Made by a program: the position numbers and the translations under genes. The notes under the pieces are model-generated. The model searched no databases and was not told the DNA's origin. It was given only the letters and a program-made list of their open reading frames with translations. From Caulobacter hibisci (GTDB lineage: Bacteria; Pseudomonadota; Alphaproteobacteria; Caulobacterales; Caulobacteraceae), in the NCBI RefSeq assembly GCF_016135805.1, contig NZ_JADWOX010000012.1, positions 86,465 through 150,464 on the forward strand: DNA of 64,000 bases, in the 5' to 3' direction. This document shows positions 40,070 to 49,469 of this stretch, piece by piece. How positions within the stretch are numbered: the first letter of the stretch is position 1; every line of letters begins with the position of its first letter.

Positions 40070-42223
40070 CTAGCAGCGGGTCAGGATCGGCACGGTCGAG
40101 CGCCGACCGCCCTGCACCGTGACATGGCGTCCGACATGTTCGAAGGAAAGATCGGTCAGCCGCTCGCCGACGCCCAGGTTCTCGATCGACAGGCTGTCGA
40201 TGCCAATCGGCAGGCGCGGCTCCTGGATGCGAATCTCGCCCGCCCAGCCATCGACGGTGATGCCCAGGCAAGCTTGTAGCATCATGAAGGCCGAGCCCGC
40301 CGCCCAGGCCTGGGGCAGGCAGGCCACCGGATAGGCCACCGGCGGCTCGCCCGGTTGGCGCGGGAAGCCGCAGAACAGCTCGGGCAGCCGCATCTCGTAG
40401 TGGGCGGCGGTCTCGAACAGGCCCGAGGTCATCCGCACCACCCCGTCGCGGTGGCCGTAGCGGGCCAGTCCCATGGCGCAGATGGCCGTGTCGTGGGGCC
40501 AGACCGAGCCGTTGTGATAGCTCATCGGATTGAAGCGCGGCTCGCCCTCGGCCAGGGTCCGTACGCCGAAGCCGTTGTGGAAGACGTTGGACAACAGGGT
40601 CTCGGCCACCTTGGCGGCCCGCTCGGGCGAGGGCAGGCCGCAGAACAGCAGGTGGCCGGGGTTGGAGCCGCGCACCCGGCAGGGCTGGCCGTGACCGTCA
40701 ATGGCCATGGCGTAGAAGCCCTTGTCCTCCATCCAGAACCGTTCCTCGACCATGGTCCGCAGATGCTCGGCCTTGGCGCTCCAGCGTTCGGCCAGGTCGG
40801 TCTCGCCGCGACGGCGGGCCAGGTCGGCCATGCCCTTGAAGGCGGCGAAGGCGTAGCCCTGCACCTCGACCACGGCGATCGGTCCGTCGGGGAACTTGCC
40901 GTCGGCGTGGAAGACGCTGTCCTCGCTGTCCTTCCAGTTCTGGTTGGAGAGGCCTGTATCGGCGCCGCGGGCGTAGTCGATCAAACCATCGCCGTCGCTG
41001 TCGCCGAAGTGCTCGATCCAGCCGATGGCCGCCTGCAGGCGCGTCCAAAGGCTGTCGATGAAGGCGAGATCGCCGGTCCGCTCGGCATAGGCGCAGGCCA
41101 GGGCCACGAACAGCGGCGTGGTGTCGACCCCGCCGTAGTAGCGACCGAAGGGCAGTTCCCCCAGCGCGGTCATCTCGCCCTTGCGGGTCTCGTGCATGAT
41201 CTTGCCCGGCGCGCTGTCGCGGAAGGCGCTGACCTCCTCGGCCTGATGCTCGGCTAGGTAAGCCAGCACGCCCTTGGCCAGCCGCGGCTCGATCCACAGC
41301 ACCTGCCAGGCGGTGATGATGGCGTCGCGGCCGAACGGGGTCGAGAACCAGGGGATGCCGGCATAGGGGTAGGGGCCGGTGTCGAACTCGGTGGTCAGCA
41401 AAGCCAGATCCGCCCGCGACTTTTCCAGCCAGTCGTTGAACAGTCGCCCGGAGCTCTTCAGCCGCGCCCCGCGCCGGCGACGGCCGCGCATGTCGAGCCG
41501 GGCCCGGGCGGCGGCGGCGCGCCAGCGCTCGCGGGTCGGCGGATGGTCCGGAACCGGCCCGACCTCGAGATAGAGGTCGAAATGGGTGTCCGGCGTCAGC
41601 ATGAACATGAATTCGGCTCGCTGCGGCGTCAGCCGTCCGGGCGGTTCGGAGAAGGCGATGACGCTGTCGCGCCGCAGCTCGTCCAGGCCCTGATAGGCGA
41701 AGTGCACCGAGCGGCCGTTCAGCTCGGCCGGCAGCACGCGCCCCCTGGCCTTTCGCTTGGAGCCGCGCACCTCGAACATGTCGTGGAAGTCGGCGTCGTA
41801 CTCCAGGATCACCGGCAGGATGACCATGTCGCGGCTGTAGTTGACGAAGCGCAGGCGCTCGTAGAGCCGCTCGGCCCACAGGAAGCGTTTGCGCTCGATG
41901 TGGATCGCGCCGTGCGGCGCCGAGGCCCCGCCCAGCGACTGGACGGTCTGGTTGGTCGAGTGCGAGGTGAAGAACACGTTGTCCTGCGAGACGCTGGCGC
42001 TCAGCAGGGCCGGCGGCTGGCCGCCGATCAACAGGCGCAGGCGCGACAGCAGCCGGGTGTCGTCGTGGAACAGGCCGTCGGCCGCCCCCAGCACGTCGCC
42101 GAAGGCGTCGGCCACCAGGAAGGTGTCGCGGTCCTTCAGCGCGAAAAGCCGGTAGGGCACGCGCGGTTCGCCGGTCTCCCCCTGCTCGCCGGCGGTCAAC
42201 GGGGTCGGTGCGAGGTCGTCCAT
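40070..42223 (-). CDS. Amylo-alpha-1,6-glucosidase / GDE-type glycoside hydrolase
   Basis: 717 residues. The N-terminal 240 residues (PYRLFALKDRDTFLVADAFGDVLGAADGLFHDDTRLLSRLRLLIGG, with FFTSHSTNQ) are the bacterial GDE N-terminal domain. The rest is an (alpha/alpha)6 catalytic barrel: PYAGIPWFSTPFGRDAIITAWQVLW, TGLSNQNWKDSEDSVFHADG, VEVQGYAFAAFKG, NPMSYHNGSVWPHDTAICA. Enzymes of this type debranch or trim alpha-glucans, and some act on other glycosides. It lies 33 bases upstream of GH15, so the two are cotranscribed. Confidence 0.9.
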   Translation of the reverse strand: MDDLAPTPLTAGEQGETGEPRVPYRLFALKDRDTFLVADAFGDVLGAADGLFHDDTRLLSRLRLLIGGQPPALLSASVSQDNVFFTSHSTNQTVQSLGGASAPHGAIHIERKRFLWAERLYERLRFVNYSRDMVILPVILEYDADFHDMFEVRGSKRKARGRVLPAELNGRSVHFAYQGLDELRRDSVIAFSEPPGRLTPQRAEFMFMLTPDTHFDLYLEVGPVPDHPPTRERWRAAAARARLDMRGRRRRGARLKSSGRLFNDWLEKSRADLALLTTEFDTGPYPYAGIPWFSTPFGRDAIITAWQVLWIEPRLAKGVLAYLAEHQAEEVSAFRDSAPGKIMHETRKGEMTALGELPFGRYYGGVDTTPLFVALACAYAERTGDLAFIDSLWTRLQAAIGWIEHFGDSDGDGLIDYARGADTGLSNQNWKDSEDSVFHADGKFPDGPIAVVEVQGYAFAAFKGMADLARRRGETDLAERWSAKAEHLRTMVEERFWMEDKGFYAMAIDGHGQPCRVRGSNPGHLLFCGLPSPERAAKVAETLLSNVFHNGFGVRTLAEGEPRFNPMSYHNGSVWPHDTAICAMGLARYGHRDGVVRMTSGLFETAAHYEMRLPELFCGFPRQPGEPPVAYPVACLPQAWAAGSAFMMLQACLGITVDGWAGEIRIQEPRLPIGIDSLSIENLGVGERLTDLSFEHVGRHVTVQGGRRSTVPILTRC

Positions 42224-42359
42224 GAGAGGCCCCTTTTCCGGAACGCTGGGTCCGAAACGCGATCAGCGGCCGCGCCGGTGAGGGCGCGGTCGCTGAAACT
42301 TGGAAACACAATGCGGCCTCAGGCCGGCAGCTTGGCCGTGGGGCTGGACCGCCGACAGG

Positions 42360-43424
42360 TCAGGCGCTTTGGGCGAGGGTCAGTCGCGGCGGCTTGGCCG
42401 CCTCGTCCAGGCGCGAATAGATGTCGAGATAGCGACGGGCCATGGCGTGGGCCGAGAACCGGGTCTCGAAGCGTTCGCGCACCGCCTGGCGCGACAGGTC
42501 GGGCAGCCGGCGCAGGGCGGCGACGGCTTCGTCCTCGTCGTCGACGATGAAGCCTGTGACGCCTTCCTCGATCACCTCGGGCACCGAGCCCCACTGGTAG
42601 GCGACCACTGGCGTGCCGCAGGCCATGGCCTCGATCATCACCAGGCCGAAGGGCTCGGGCCAGGCGATGGGGAAGAGCAGGGCGTCGGCGCCGCCCAGGA
42701 AGGCCGACTTCTCCGCGTCGCCGATCTCGCCGACGAACTCGATCAGCGGATGGTCGAGCAGGGGCTCGACGACGCTGTGGAAATATTCGCGGTCGGCGGC
42801 ATCGACCTTGGCGGCGATCTTCAGCTTGCGGCCGACACGCTTGGCGATGGCGATCGCCCGCTCGGGACCCTTCTCCGGCGAGATCCGGCCCAGGAAGGCG
42901 AGGTAGCCGTCCGACTTCGGGTGGAAGTCGTAGATCTCGGCGCACATGCCGTGCAGCACCGTGCCGGCCCAGTTGGCGAAGGGCAGAGGCGCGCGCTGGC
43001 TGTCGGAGATCGAGATCAGCGGAAACTGCGGCCAGCGGCGATAGACGCCCGGCAGGTCCTTCAGGTCCAGCCGCCCGTGCAGGGTGGTCAGGGTCCGCTC
43101 CGCCATGTCCGAGAACATCGGGAAGTGGATCATGTCAGTGTGGAAGTGGATGACGTCGAATTCGTCGGCGCGGCGGCGCACCTCGGCCAGCATCGACATG
43201 TGGGCCGCCAGGTCCGACTTCAGCGGCGCGGGGTCGAGACGGATGGCCTGGTCGCGGACGACGACCAGATTGGCCTTGGTCTGGGCTTCGCCGGAGGCGA
43301 ACAGGGTGACCTCGTGACCCAGGTCTACCAAGGCGTCGGTCAGGTGCGCGACCACCCTTTCCGTTCCCCCGTAGAACCGCGGCGGAACGGCTTCATACAG
43401 GGGCGGAACCTGGGCGATTCTCAT
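42360..43424 (-). CDS. GT4 family glycosyltransferase
   Basis: 354 residues. Opens MRIAQVPPLYEAVPPRFYGGTERVVAHLTDALVDLGHEVTLFASG. The C-terminal half has FLGRISPEKGPERAIAIAKRVG, GGADALLFPIAWPEPFGLVMIEAMACGTPVVAYQWGSVPEVIEEGVTGF (the EPFGLVxIEA E-x7-E motif). Uses a nucleotide sugar to extend an unknown acceptor. ATG 43424. First of six collinear genes ending with ku. A candidate stress-type promoter sits at 43481-43506. Confidence 0.92.
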   Translation of the reverse strand: MRIAQVPPLYEAVPPRFYGGTERVVAHLTDALVDLGHEVTLFASGEAQTKANLVVVRDQAIRLDPAPLKSDLAAHMSMLAEVRRRADEFDVIHFHTDMIHFPMFSDMAERTLTTLHGRLDLKDLPGVYRRWPQFPLISISDSQRAPLPFANWAGTVLHGMCAEIYDFHPKSDGYLAFLGRISPEKGPERAIAIAKRVGRKLKIAAKVDAADREYFHSVVEPLLDHPLIEFVGEIGDAEKSAFLGGADALLFPIAWPEPFGLVMIEAMACGTPVVAYQWGSVPEVIEEGVTGFIVDDEDEAVAALRRLPDLSRQAVRERFETRFSAHAMARRYLDIYSRLDEAAKPPRLTLAQSA

Positions 43425-43480
43425 GTGCGGCAATCCTGGCAAGGACGATTGTGGCGCAACGGCGCCGTCGACGAACAGCA

Positions 43481-43506
43481 AACCGCGAGTGTGGCTGTAA
43501 GGTTCC
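43481..43506 (-). promoter_or_regulatory. Candidate EcfG/SigT-type promoter upstream of the GT4 gene
   Basis: On the minus strand: GGAAC, 17 bases, GGTT. This is one mismatch from GGAAC-N16/17-CGTT. It lies about 57 bases before the start of the glycan/trehalose/ku gene run. The site was found by eye. Confidence 0.35.
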
Positions 43507-43619
43507 GCCACGTCAGAAAGAACCAAAAGGCGACCTTGGCCGTTCGCCTTTCACAATCCTCGCGTTGACGAAGCCGACGCGGAATTGCCATTTGGAAGTG
43601 CGCGGAGGGGCCGCGCGCA

Positions 43620-45137
43620 ATGTGCGTGCGAGACCCGTTGACGGTGACCAAGAGCTTGAAAGTGACGACCGCCCTACTGGGTGCGGCCCTTTGGATGTCG
43701 GCGGCTCCCGCCGTCCAGGCTCAAGCTCAAGTCCGGCCAGTCCGCGCGCCGCAGCAGGCGCCGACCCAGGTGCCCGCGCCGCCGGCCCTGCGCGCCGACC
43801 AGATCGACCTGCTGGCCAAGGCGCTGAACGACGCGCCGGCCCACGGCTTCGATCCCGGCGCCTTTGCCCCCGATCGCGCCCTGGCCCTTCTCGACTCGCG
43901 CAGCGGCGCCGACCGCCAGGCGGGGCTGAACCAGCTGGTCGCCCTGACGATGCGCTACGCCAGGGCCGTGCACAGCGGCCGCCTGGCCGCCGCCGACTTC
44001 GACGCCAACTGGGGCCTGCGCCCCGCGCCCTACGATCCGGCCCCCGGCTTCGCCGCCGCCTTGCAGAGCGACCGCCTCGCCGCCTGGCTGGAAGACCTGT
44101 CGCCGCCCTATACCGGCTACCAGACCCTGCAGAAGGGCCTCGTCACCTATCGCGACATCGCCGCCCGCGGCGGCTGGGCCGTCGTCCCCGAAGGCGCGCC
44201 GCTGAAGCTGGGCGACAAGGGCGACGCGCGCATCGTCCAGCTCGAGGCCCGGCTGGCGGTCGAGGATCCCACGATCGCCGTCGATGGCGTGGCCGTGTTC
44301 GACGAAGCCCTGCAACAGGCCCTGATGCGGGCCCAGAAGCGCTTCGGCCTCAATCCGGACGGCGTGCTCGGCAAAGGGACGCTGACGGCCCTGAACGTGC
44401 CGGTGCAGCTGCGTATCGACCAGATCCTCGCCAATATGGAGCGCTGGCGCTGGCTGCCGCAGGAGCTGCCGGCCGACCGCATCCAGGTCAATATCGCCGC
44501 CGCCGTGATGAGCGTCTTCCACCACGACGCCCCGACCCTGACTATGCGCGCCGTCACCGGCCGCCCGGGCGACGAGACGCCGATGCTGCAATCGCAGATC
44601 CACTCGATCGTGCTCAATCCGCCCTGGAACGTGCCGTCCTCGATCGCCACCAAGGAGCTGTGGCCCAAGGAGCGGGCCAATCCGGGCTATCTAGCGCGCA
44701 ACGACTTCATCGTCATCCCCACCGGCGACGGCGGCTCGCGCCTGCAGCAGAAAGCCGGCGACAAGGCCGCGCTCGGCGTGGTGAAGTTCGACTTCAACAA
44801 CCCCTACGGCGTCTACCTGCACGACACCCCGTCGCGGGCCAAGTTCGCCAGCTACAGCCGCCTGGCCAGCCACGGCTGCGTGCGCCTGGAAAAGCCGATA
44901 CCGCTGGCCAAGCAGCTGCTGAACGGCAGCGCCGAATGGACGCCGGAAAACGTCGACTCGACCATCGCTTCGGGCAAGACGGTGCGGGCCCAACTGGCCC
45001 AGCCGATGGCGGTGTTCCTGCTCTACTGGACCGCCTATGTGACCCCGGACGGGCAGGTCAACTTCCGCGACGACCCGTATGGCTGGGATCGTACGCTGGT
45101 GCAGCGTATCGCCGCATCCAAGCCCGGCTCAGCTTGA
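43620..45137 (+). CDS. L,D-transpeptidase with peptidoglycan-binding domain (YcbB/LdtD-like)
   Basis: 505 residues. Signal peptide (about residues 10-35, ending AVQAQA). A scaffold region follows, then a peptidoglycan-binding domain (LGDKGDARIVQLEARLAVED...AQKRFGLNPDGVLGKGTLTALN), and the YkuD catalytic domain with SHGCVRLEKP (Cys420 nucleophile). Forms 3-3 cross-links or attaches proteins to peptidoglycan in the periplasm. The ATG has GGAGGGG nine bases upstream. It is followed by the DUF882 peptidase gene, a recurring pair in proteobacteria. Confidence 0.93.
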   Translation: MCVRDPLTVTKSLKVTTALLGAALWMSAAPAVQAQAQVRPVRAPQQAPTQVPAPPALRADQIDLLAKALNDAPAHGFDPGAFAPDRALALLDSRSGADRQAGLNQLVALTMRYARAVHSGRLAAADFDANWGLRPAPYDPAPGFAAALQSDRLAAWLEDLSPPYTGYQTLQKGLVTYRDIAARGGWAVVPEGAPLKLGDKGDARIVQLEARLAVEDPTIAVDGVAVFDEALQQALMRAQKRFGLNPDGVLGKGTLTALNVPVQLRIDQILANMERWRWLPQELPADRIQVNIAAAVMSVFHHDAPTLTMRAVTGRPGDETPMLQSQIHSIVLNPPWNVPSSIATKELWPKERANPGYLARNDFIVIPTGDGGSRLQQKAGDKAALGVVKFDFNNPYGVYLHDTPSRAKFASYSRLASHGCVRLEKPIPLAKQLLNGSAEWTPENVDSTIASGKTVRAQLAQPMAVFLLYWTAYVTPDGQVNFRDDPYGWDRTLVQRIAASKPGSA

Positions 45138-45262
45138 CCCGAGCGCCCTCGTCAGGCCTCTTTTGGTGCGTAGGCCTTTCCGATCGGGAAAGTTTATCGT
45201 GTTCCAAGTGAGCTTCGGCGGCCCTCGGGCGGCCTGACGCAGCCAGTCGGGAAAGCGTATCC

Positions 45263-45940
45263 ATGATCGAACGACGCAAGCTTCTGGGGCTTGGCCTCGG
45301 TGTGCTGGGCGCCAGCGCGGTCGGGCCCATGGCGGCCTTCGCACAGTCCAAGTTCAGCCCTGGGGCCGATCCTATCGCCGACCTGCTGATGAAGCAGGAC
45401 ATGGGCGCGGCGGCCGAGGGCATGGCTGATAACGAGCCTCCAACGCCGTCGGTTCCCGAGCCCGAGCCGACTCGCGTCATTTCGCGCGAACCCCGCTGGC
45501 TGAAGCTGCACAATGTGCACACCCAGGAAAAGGTCGAGGCGGTCTATTTCGAGAAGGGCGCCTATGTGCCCGACGCCGTCCAGGCCCTCGACAAGGTGCT
45601 GCGCGACTATCGCACCGGCGACGTGGCGGCGATGAATCCCAAGCTGTTCGACATCATGGCGGGCCTGGCCTCGCGGGTGGAGAGCAAGTCGCACTTCCAG
45701 ATCATCTCCGGCTATCGCTCGCCCAAGACCAACGCGATGTTGCACGCGCGCAGCGGTGAGGTCGCCAAACGCAGCCTGCACATGGACGGCAAGGCCATCG
45801 ATCTCTATCTGGAGGATGTCTCCCTGGATCGGCTGAGGACCGCGGCCCTCGACCTGAAGCAGGGCGGCGTCGGGTACTATCCCGTCAGTAACTTCGTTCA
45901 CGTTGACGTCGGCGCGGTCCGGCGTTGGGTCGGCTCCTGA
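45263..45940 (+). CDS. DUF882 / YcbK-like M15 family peptidase
   Basis: 225 residues. Twin-arginine-type signal (MIERRKLLGLGLGVLGASAVGPMAAFA). The zinc peptidase core reads QIISGYRSPKTNAML...RSLHMDGKAIDLYLEDV and FVHVDVGAVRRW, matching the H-x6-D and HxD ligands of VanY/M15-like DUF882 proteins. A proline-rich linker separates signal and core. Probably trims peptidoglycan, acting with the L,D-transpeptidase upstream. Confidence 0.9.
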   Translation: MIERRKLLGLGLGVLGASAVGPMAAFAQSKFSPGADPIADLLMKQDMGAAAEGMADNEPPTPSVPEPEPTRVISREPRWLKLHNVHTQEKVEAVYFEKGAYVPDAVQALDKVLRDYRTGDVAAMNPKLFDIMAGLASRVESKSHFQIISGYRSPKTNAMLHARSGEVAKRSLHMDGKAIDLYLEDVSLDRLRTAALDLKQGGVGYYPVSNFVHVDVGAVRRWVGS

Positions 45941-45971
45941 GCGAGGGAGCCCGCCCGAAAGGGAGCTCCAG

Positions 45972-46325
45972 ATGGTCAAGGCCGAACGTCGCGGCAATCC
46001 TTTGGGATGGATCGTCCTGGGTTTCGTCGTCGGCGCCGTGGCGGCGCTCGGCGTGATCCTGGTGGTCAGCGCCGGGGTCGGTTTCGAAAGCTCCGGCTAC
46101 GAGGAAGGCCCCGAGGTCCGCACCGCGGCCGATGACGCCGCCAGCGCCGCCGTCACCCGCACCCCGGCCACGGCCGCCGCGCCGGTCGCTGCGACGCCCG
46201 AACCCGAAAAGCCGCCGGTCGTGCAGGCGCCCGCCGCCGCGCCCCAGCCTGCGCCCGAAATCGATCCGCAGATGGTCGACGATGCCGCCGCCGCCGGGAT
46301 GACCTCCCGGGCTAAGCGAGACTAA
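45972..46325 (+). CDS. Small single-pass membrane protein with Ala/Pro-rich tail
   Basis: 117 residues: short basic N-terminus (MVKAERRGNP), one transmembrane helix (LGWIVLGFVVGAVAALGVILVVSAGVG), and an Ala/Pro/Glu-rich low-complexity tail, probably periplasmic, ending DDAAAAGMTSRAKRD. No family recognised. It lies 31 bases after DUF882 and probably belongs to its transcript. Its stop overlaps convergently with the hfsH stop. Confidence 0.7.
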   Translation: MVKAERRGNPLGWIVLGFVVGAVAALGVILVVSAGVGFESSGYEEGPEVRTAADDAASAAVTRTPATAAAPVAATPEPEKPPVVQAPAAAPQPAPEIDPQMVDDAAAAGMTSRAKRD

Positions 46326-47104
46326 AGCCCGATCCGCCGCGATCCCTCGGCCACGGTCACCACGTCGAAGCCGGCGTTGACCGCGCCGTCGATCAGCCGT
46401 TCCAGCGTCTCCACCGTGCAGCCCCAGGCCGACGGGGCCTTCGCCACGTCGTGGGTGTAGAGTATCAGCCAGGCCTTGCGGCGGTGCGCCGCGTCCAGCC
46501 AGCGCAGGGCCACGGCCTCGCCGTCCTCGCCCTCAATGCCGACGGCCGGAGCCTGGTTGAGGTCGGCGCCGTTGGCGATCAGGCCGTGATGCAGGGCCCG
46601 GAGGGTCTTGAACCGGCCGGCCAGGGCCGTCTTGGCCGGGGCGGCGACGTCGCCATAGGGATAGGCGAAGCTGACGGCCTTCCCCACGCCCCAGGCGGCC
46701 AGGGCGTCGGTGTTCTGGGCCACGTCGGAGAGGGCGACCTGCGTCGAGGCCTGGCCGCAGTCGAGGTGGCTGAAGGTGTGGCAGCCGATCTCGTGGCCGG
46801 CCGCATGCAGGCGGGCGGCGTCCTCGCCGGTGGCGTAGCGGCCCATCGGCCCGTCGCGACCGGTCAGGCCGGCGGCGAAATAGTAGGTGCCGCGAAAGCC
46901 ACGCTCTTCCAGGATCCGCGCGCCCGCCTCGCAGGCGCTGGCCGGGGCGTCGTCGAAGCTGAACGACACCATCGGCCGCTCCAGCTTCACCCGCGCCGGG
47001 CGGCGATGCTGCAGGCGGATCAGCCGGCGGCGGACCTTGCCCTTCAGCGAGCGGTCCGGCTCGTAGGCGTCCACCTTCTCGAAGGTCTGTTCGACTGCGG
47101 TCAT
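46322..47104 (-). CDS. hfsH: Holdfast polysaccharide deacetylase HfsH
   Basis: 260 residues, a NodB-fold carbohydrate esterase 4 enzyme. In Caulobacter HfsH removes acetyl groups from N-acetylglucosamine in the holdfast polysaccharide, which is needed for adhesion. Motifs: SFSFDD (Asp51/Asp52), HTFSHLD (His109/His113 zinc ligands), and AYPYGD. ATG 47104 shares one base with the stop of the glycosyltransferase gene upstream (TGATG). Fourth in the order sugar transferase, flippase, GT2, deacetylase, which matches hfsE-F-G-H; the symbol rests on that order plus the fold. Confidence 0.88.
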   Translation of the reverse strand: MTAVEQTFEKVDAYEPDRSLKGKVRRRLIRLQHRRPARVKLERPMVSFSFDDAPASACEAGARILEERGFRGTYYFAAGLTGRDGPMGRYATGEDAARLHAAGHEIGCHTFSHLDCGQASTQVALSDVAQNTDALAAWGVGKAVSFAYPYGDVAAPAKTALAGRFKTLRALHHGLIANGADLNQAPAVGIEGEDGEAVALRWLDAAHRRKAWLILYTHDVAKAPSAWGCTVETLERLIDGAVNAGFDVVTVAEGSRRIGL

Positions 47105-48033
47105 CACACGGCGTCCGAATAGAGGGCGGCCCGGTAGAGCCGCATGGAAAACGCCCGCAGGGGCGTTGGCAAGCTTTCGGCCAGGGCGATGGCCTTCAGC
47201 CACGGCCGCCAGGTTCCGCGAAGGGGGACGCCCTTCAGGGCCTTGGCGACCTTGTAGCTGGGATAGGCGCTGACCAGGTCGTGGTGGGCGGCGACCACGC
47301 GGGCGAAGTTGGCGGCCGACTGCTCGTACTTGGCGGCGATCACCGGGGCGGGGTCGAGGCCCAGGTGCGTGGCGGTGTTGTCGATGTGCAGGATCGGGTG
47401 GGCGCGCCCCACGCGCATGCCCCACTCGACGTCCTCCCAGCCCCAGCCGGCGAAGCCCTCGTCGAAGGCGACGGTCTCGAAGACGTCGCGGCGGATCAGC
47501 AGGTTCGAGGTGAAGACGTGCTTTTCCGGCTCCTTCGCCCGCTCGGGGGCGGGGGTGCAGTCGCTCTTCAGCGCCATGGCCCGGTGCAGGGCGTGCTCGG
47601 GGCGGATCGGGGTCTGGTTCAGCGACAGGCCGCCGAAGGCGACCGGGGCGTCGTCGCCCGCCACCGCCAGCCAGCGCGAGAGGAAGTCGCGCGGGTCGGG
47701 CAGCATGTCGCTGTCGAGGAACAGCAGGTGGCGCCCGCGAGCGTGGGCGGCCAGGCGGTTGCGGCCCTGGGCGCGGCCGGCGTTACGCGACAGCCGCACG
47801 AAGCGGGCCGGGCGCTTGAGGCCCGCGATGATCTTGCCGATCTGCGCGGCCAGGGCCTCGTCGCCGCCGCCGTCGTCCAGAACCACGATCTCGGCCGCGC
47901 CGTCGGTCCCGTCCAGGGCGCGGAGCAGGGCGGTCGGGTTGTCGCGGAAAGTGGGGATCAGCACCGACAGGCGCGGGGCGGCCTGGCCCCAGGCGGCGTT
48001 GTTGGCGAGCGTTTCGGTGATTAGGGCGGTCAT
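47104..48033 (-). CDS. hfsG: Holdfast GT2 glycosyltransferase HfsG
   Basis: 309 residues, inverting GT2 family: LSVLIPTFRDNPTALLRALDGT, FLDSDMLPDP (DxD-type), and FAGWGWEDVEWGMRVGR (ED base motif of chondroitin/GT2 C-type enzymes). Cytoplasmic; adds sugar to the lipid-linked holdfast repeat. ATG 48033 overlaps the hfsF stop (ATGA, 48030-48033). The identity is from motifs and gene order. Confidence 0.88.
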   Translation of the reverse strand: MTALITETLANNAAWGQAAPRLSVLIPTFRDNPTALLRALDGTDGAAEIVVLDDGGGDEALAAQIGKIIAGLKRPARFVRLSRNAGRAQGRNRLAAHARGRHLLFLDSDMLPDPRDFLSRWLAVAGDDAPVAFGGLSLNQTPIRPEHALHRAMALKSDCTPAPERAKEPEKHVFTSNLLIRRDVFETVAFDEGFAGWGWEDVEWGMRVGRAHPILHIDNTATHLGLDPAPVIAAKYEQSAANFARVVAAHHDLVSAYPSYKVAKALKGVPLRGTWRPWLKAIALAESLPTPLRAFSMRLYRAALYSDAV

Positions 48034-49469
48034 GCGGGGCGGAACCTGCGGGTCAGAAGGGCCAGGCGCGCGCGGGCGCCGCCGGCGTCGAGCAGCAGGG
48101 CCGCTCCGCCGAAGGTCGCCGCGCCGAGGCCGGCCTTGAGGATCAGTTCGGGCAGGCCCCCCAGGTCCGGCAGGGCCAGGACCAGGGCGGCCATCAGCAG
48201 GCTCGACAGCCCGACCTTGGCCAGCGCCTCCCACGGGATCGGCAGGGCGCAGGCCTGGCGGCCCAGCAGGCCGGCGGCGATCGCGCCCAGGGCGTAGCTG
48301 GCGGTGGTCGCCCACAGCGCGCCCGACAGGCCAAAGCGCGGGATCAGGATCAGGTTGAGGGCGAGGTTGGCGCCGGCCGGGATGGCCATGCAGACACTCA
48401 GCATCGTCGTGCGCCGGCCCAGGGTGAAGGCCTGCAGCAGGTAGTAGGTGGTCACGCCCGACAGCCAGCCGCTGGCGGCGATCCACGGTGTCACGCCGGC
48501 CGCGCCCTCGCGCAGGGCCGGGCCGATCATCACCTCGGTCAGGGGACGGGCGACCAGGGCCAGGCCCACGGCGGCGGGCAGGGTCAGCAGCACCATGAAG
48601 TCGGCCTGCTCGCGGGCGCTCTCATGCAGGGCCTCGCGGCCGCCGCGCTCCAGCGCCGCGACCATGGCCGGACCGCCGGCCATGCCCAGCCAGATGAACA
48701 CCACGTCCAGGGTGCGTGAGCCCAGCGAATAGCCGGCGTGGTAGACGCCGACCGCGCTCTCGTCGAGGAAGGCGGCCAGCAGGAAACGGTCGGTGGTCGA
48801 CAGCACCAGGGCCAGGATCAGCGAGAAGGCCACCGGCAGGCCGTAGGCGGCGTAGGACCTGGCCAGGGCCTTGTCGAAATGGCCGCCCTTCAGCCGTCCG
48901 ATGTCGGCCGGCAGCACGAACACCAGGCACAGCAGCGAGATCGCGCCCATGCCGAGGATCGGGGCCGCGCCGCCCAGGCCGACCAGGGCCAGCACCAGCC
49001 CCAGGGCGAAACCGCCGACGGTCTGGACAACGTCCAGCAGGGCCGCGCCCGACACCTCGCCGGCGGCGCGGCGGCGCTCCTGCGACAGCTTGGCCAGGCT
49101 TTTCACCGCCGCGGCGGCGAAGGCGGCGGCGACCGCGACCTTCAGGGCCGGGGCCATCGGCCAGAACCGCAGGATCACGGCGGCGGCGACCGGGATCGTC
49201 AGGGCCATCAGGACCCACAGCCGATAGAGGGTGGCGAAGTGATCCGGCAGGCGGCCGTCCTCCTGCGCCCGGGCATGGAAGCGGGCCATGGCCGCCTCGG
49301 TCCAGGTCAGCAGGGCCGTCTGGGTCAGGCTCAGCGCCGAGAAGGCCAGCGCATAGGTCCCATACTCGGCCGGCGTCAGCAGCTGCGTGAACAGCACGAT
49401 CGTCAGCAGGCCGACGACCCCCTGGACGATGTTGACCGGCAGGTAGCCGAGGACGCCGCGCCAGAACAT
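48030..49469 (-). CDS. hfsF: Holdfast lipopolysaccharide flippase HfsF (Wzx-like)
   Basis: 479 residues with about fourteen hydrophobic helices and an N-terminus (GYLPVNIVQGVVGLLTIVLFTQLLTPAEYGTYAL) typical of the Wzx/MATE-like polysaccharide transporter family. It would flip undecaprenyl-linked holdfast repeat units to the periplasm. ATG 49469 overlaps the hfsE stop by one base. Family plus position support hfsF. Confidence 0.88.
   Translation of the reverse strand: MFWRGVLGYLPVNIVQGVVGLLTIVLFTQLLTPAEYGTYALAFSALSLTQTALLTWTEAAMARFHARAQEDGRLPDHFATLYRLWVLMALTIPVAAAVILRFWPMAPALKVAVAAAFAAAAVKSLAKLSQERRRAAGEVSGAALLDVVQTVGGFALGLVLALVGLGGAAPILGMGAISLLCLVFVLPADIGRLKGGHFDKALARSYAAYGLPVAFSLILALVLSTTDRFLLAAFLDESAVGVYHAGYSLGSRTLDVVFIWLGMAGGPAMVAALERGGREALHESAREQADFMVLLTLPAAVGLALVARPLTEVMIGPALREGAAGVTPWIAASGWLSGVTTYYLLQAFTLGRRTTMLSVCMAIPAGANLALNLILIPRFGLSGALWATTASYALGAIAAGLLGRQACALPIPWEALAKVGLSSLLMAALVLALPDLGGLPELILKAGLGAATFGGAALLLDAGGARARLALLTRRFRPA

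Noticed and set aside
40698..42311. Minus-strand frame of 537 codons overlapping the GDE gene
   Set aside because: Same region is clearly coding in another frame with intact GH motifs; this frame is Arg/Ala/Pro noise.
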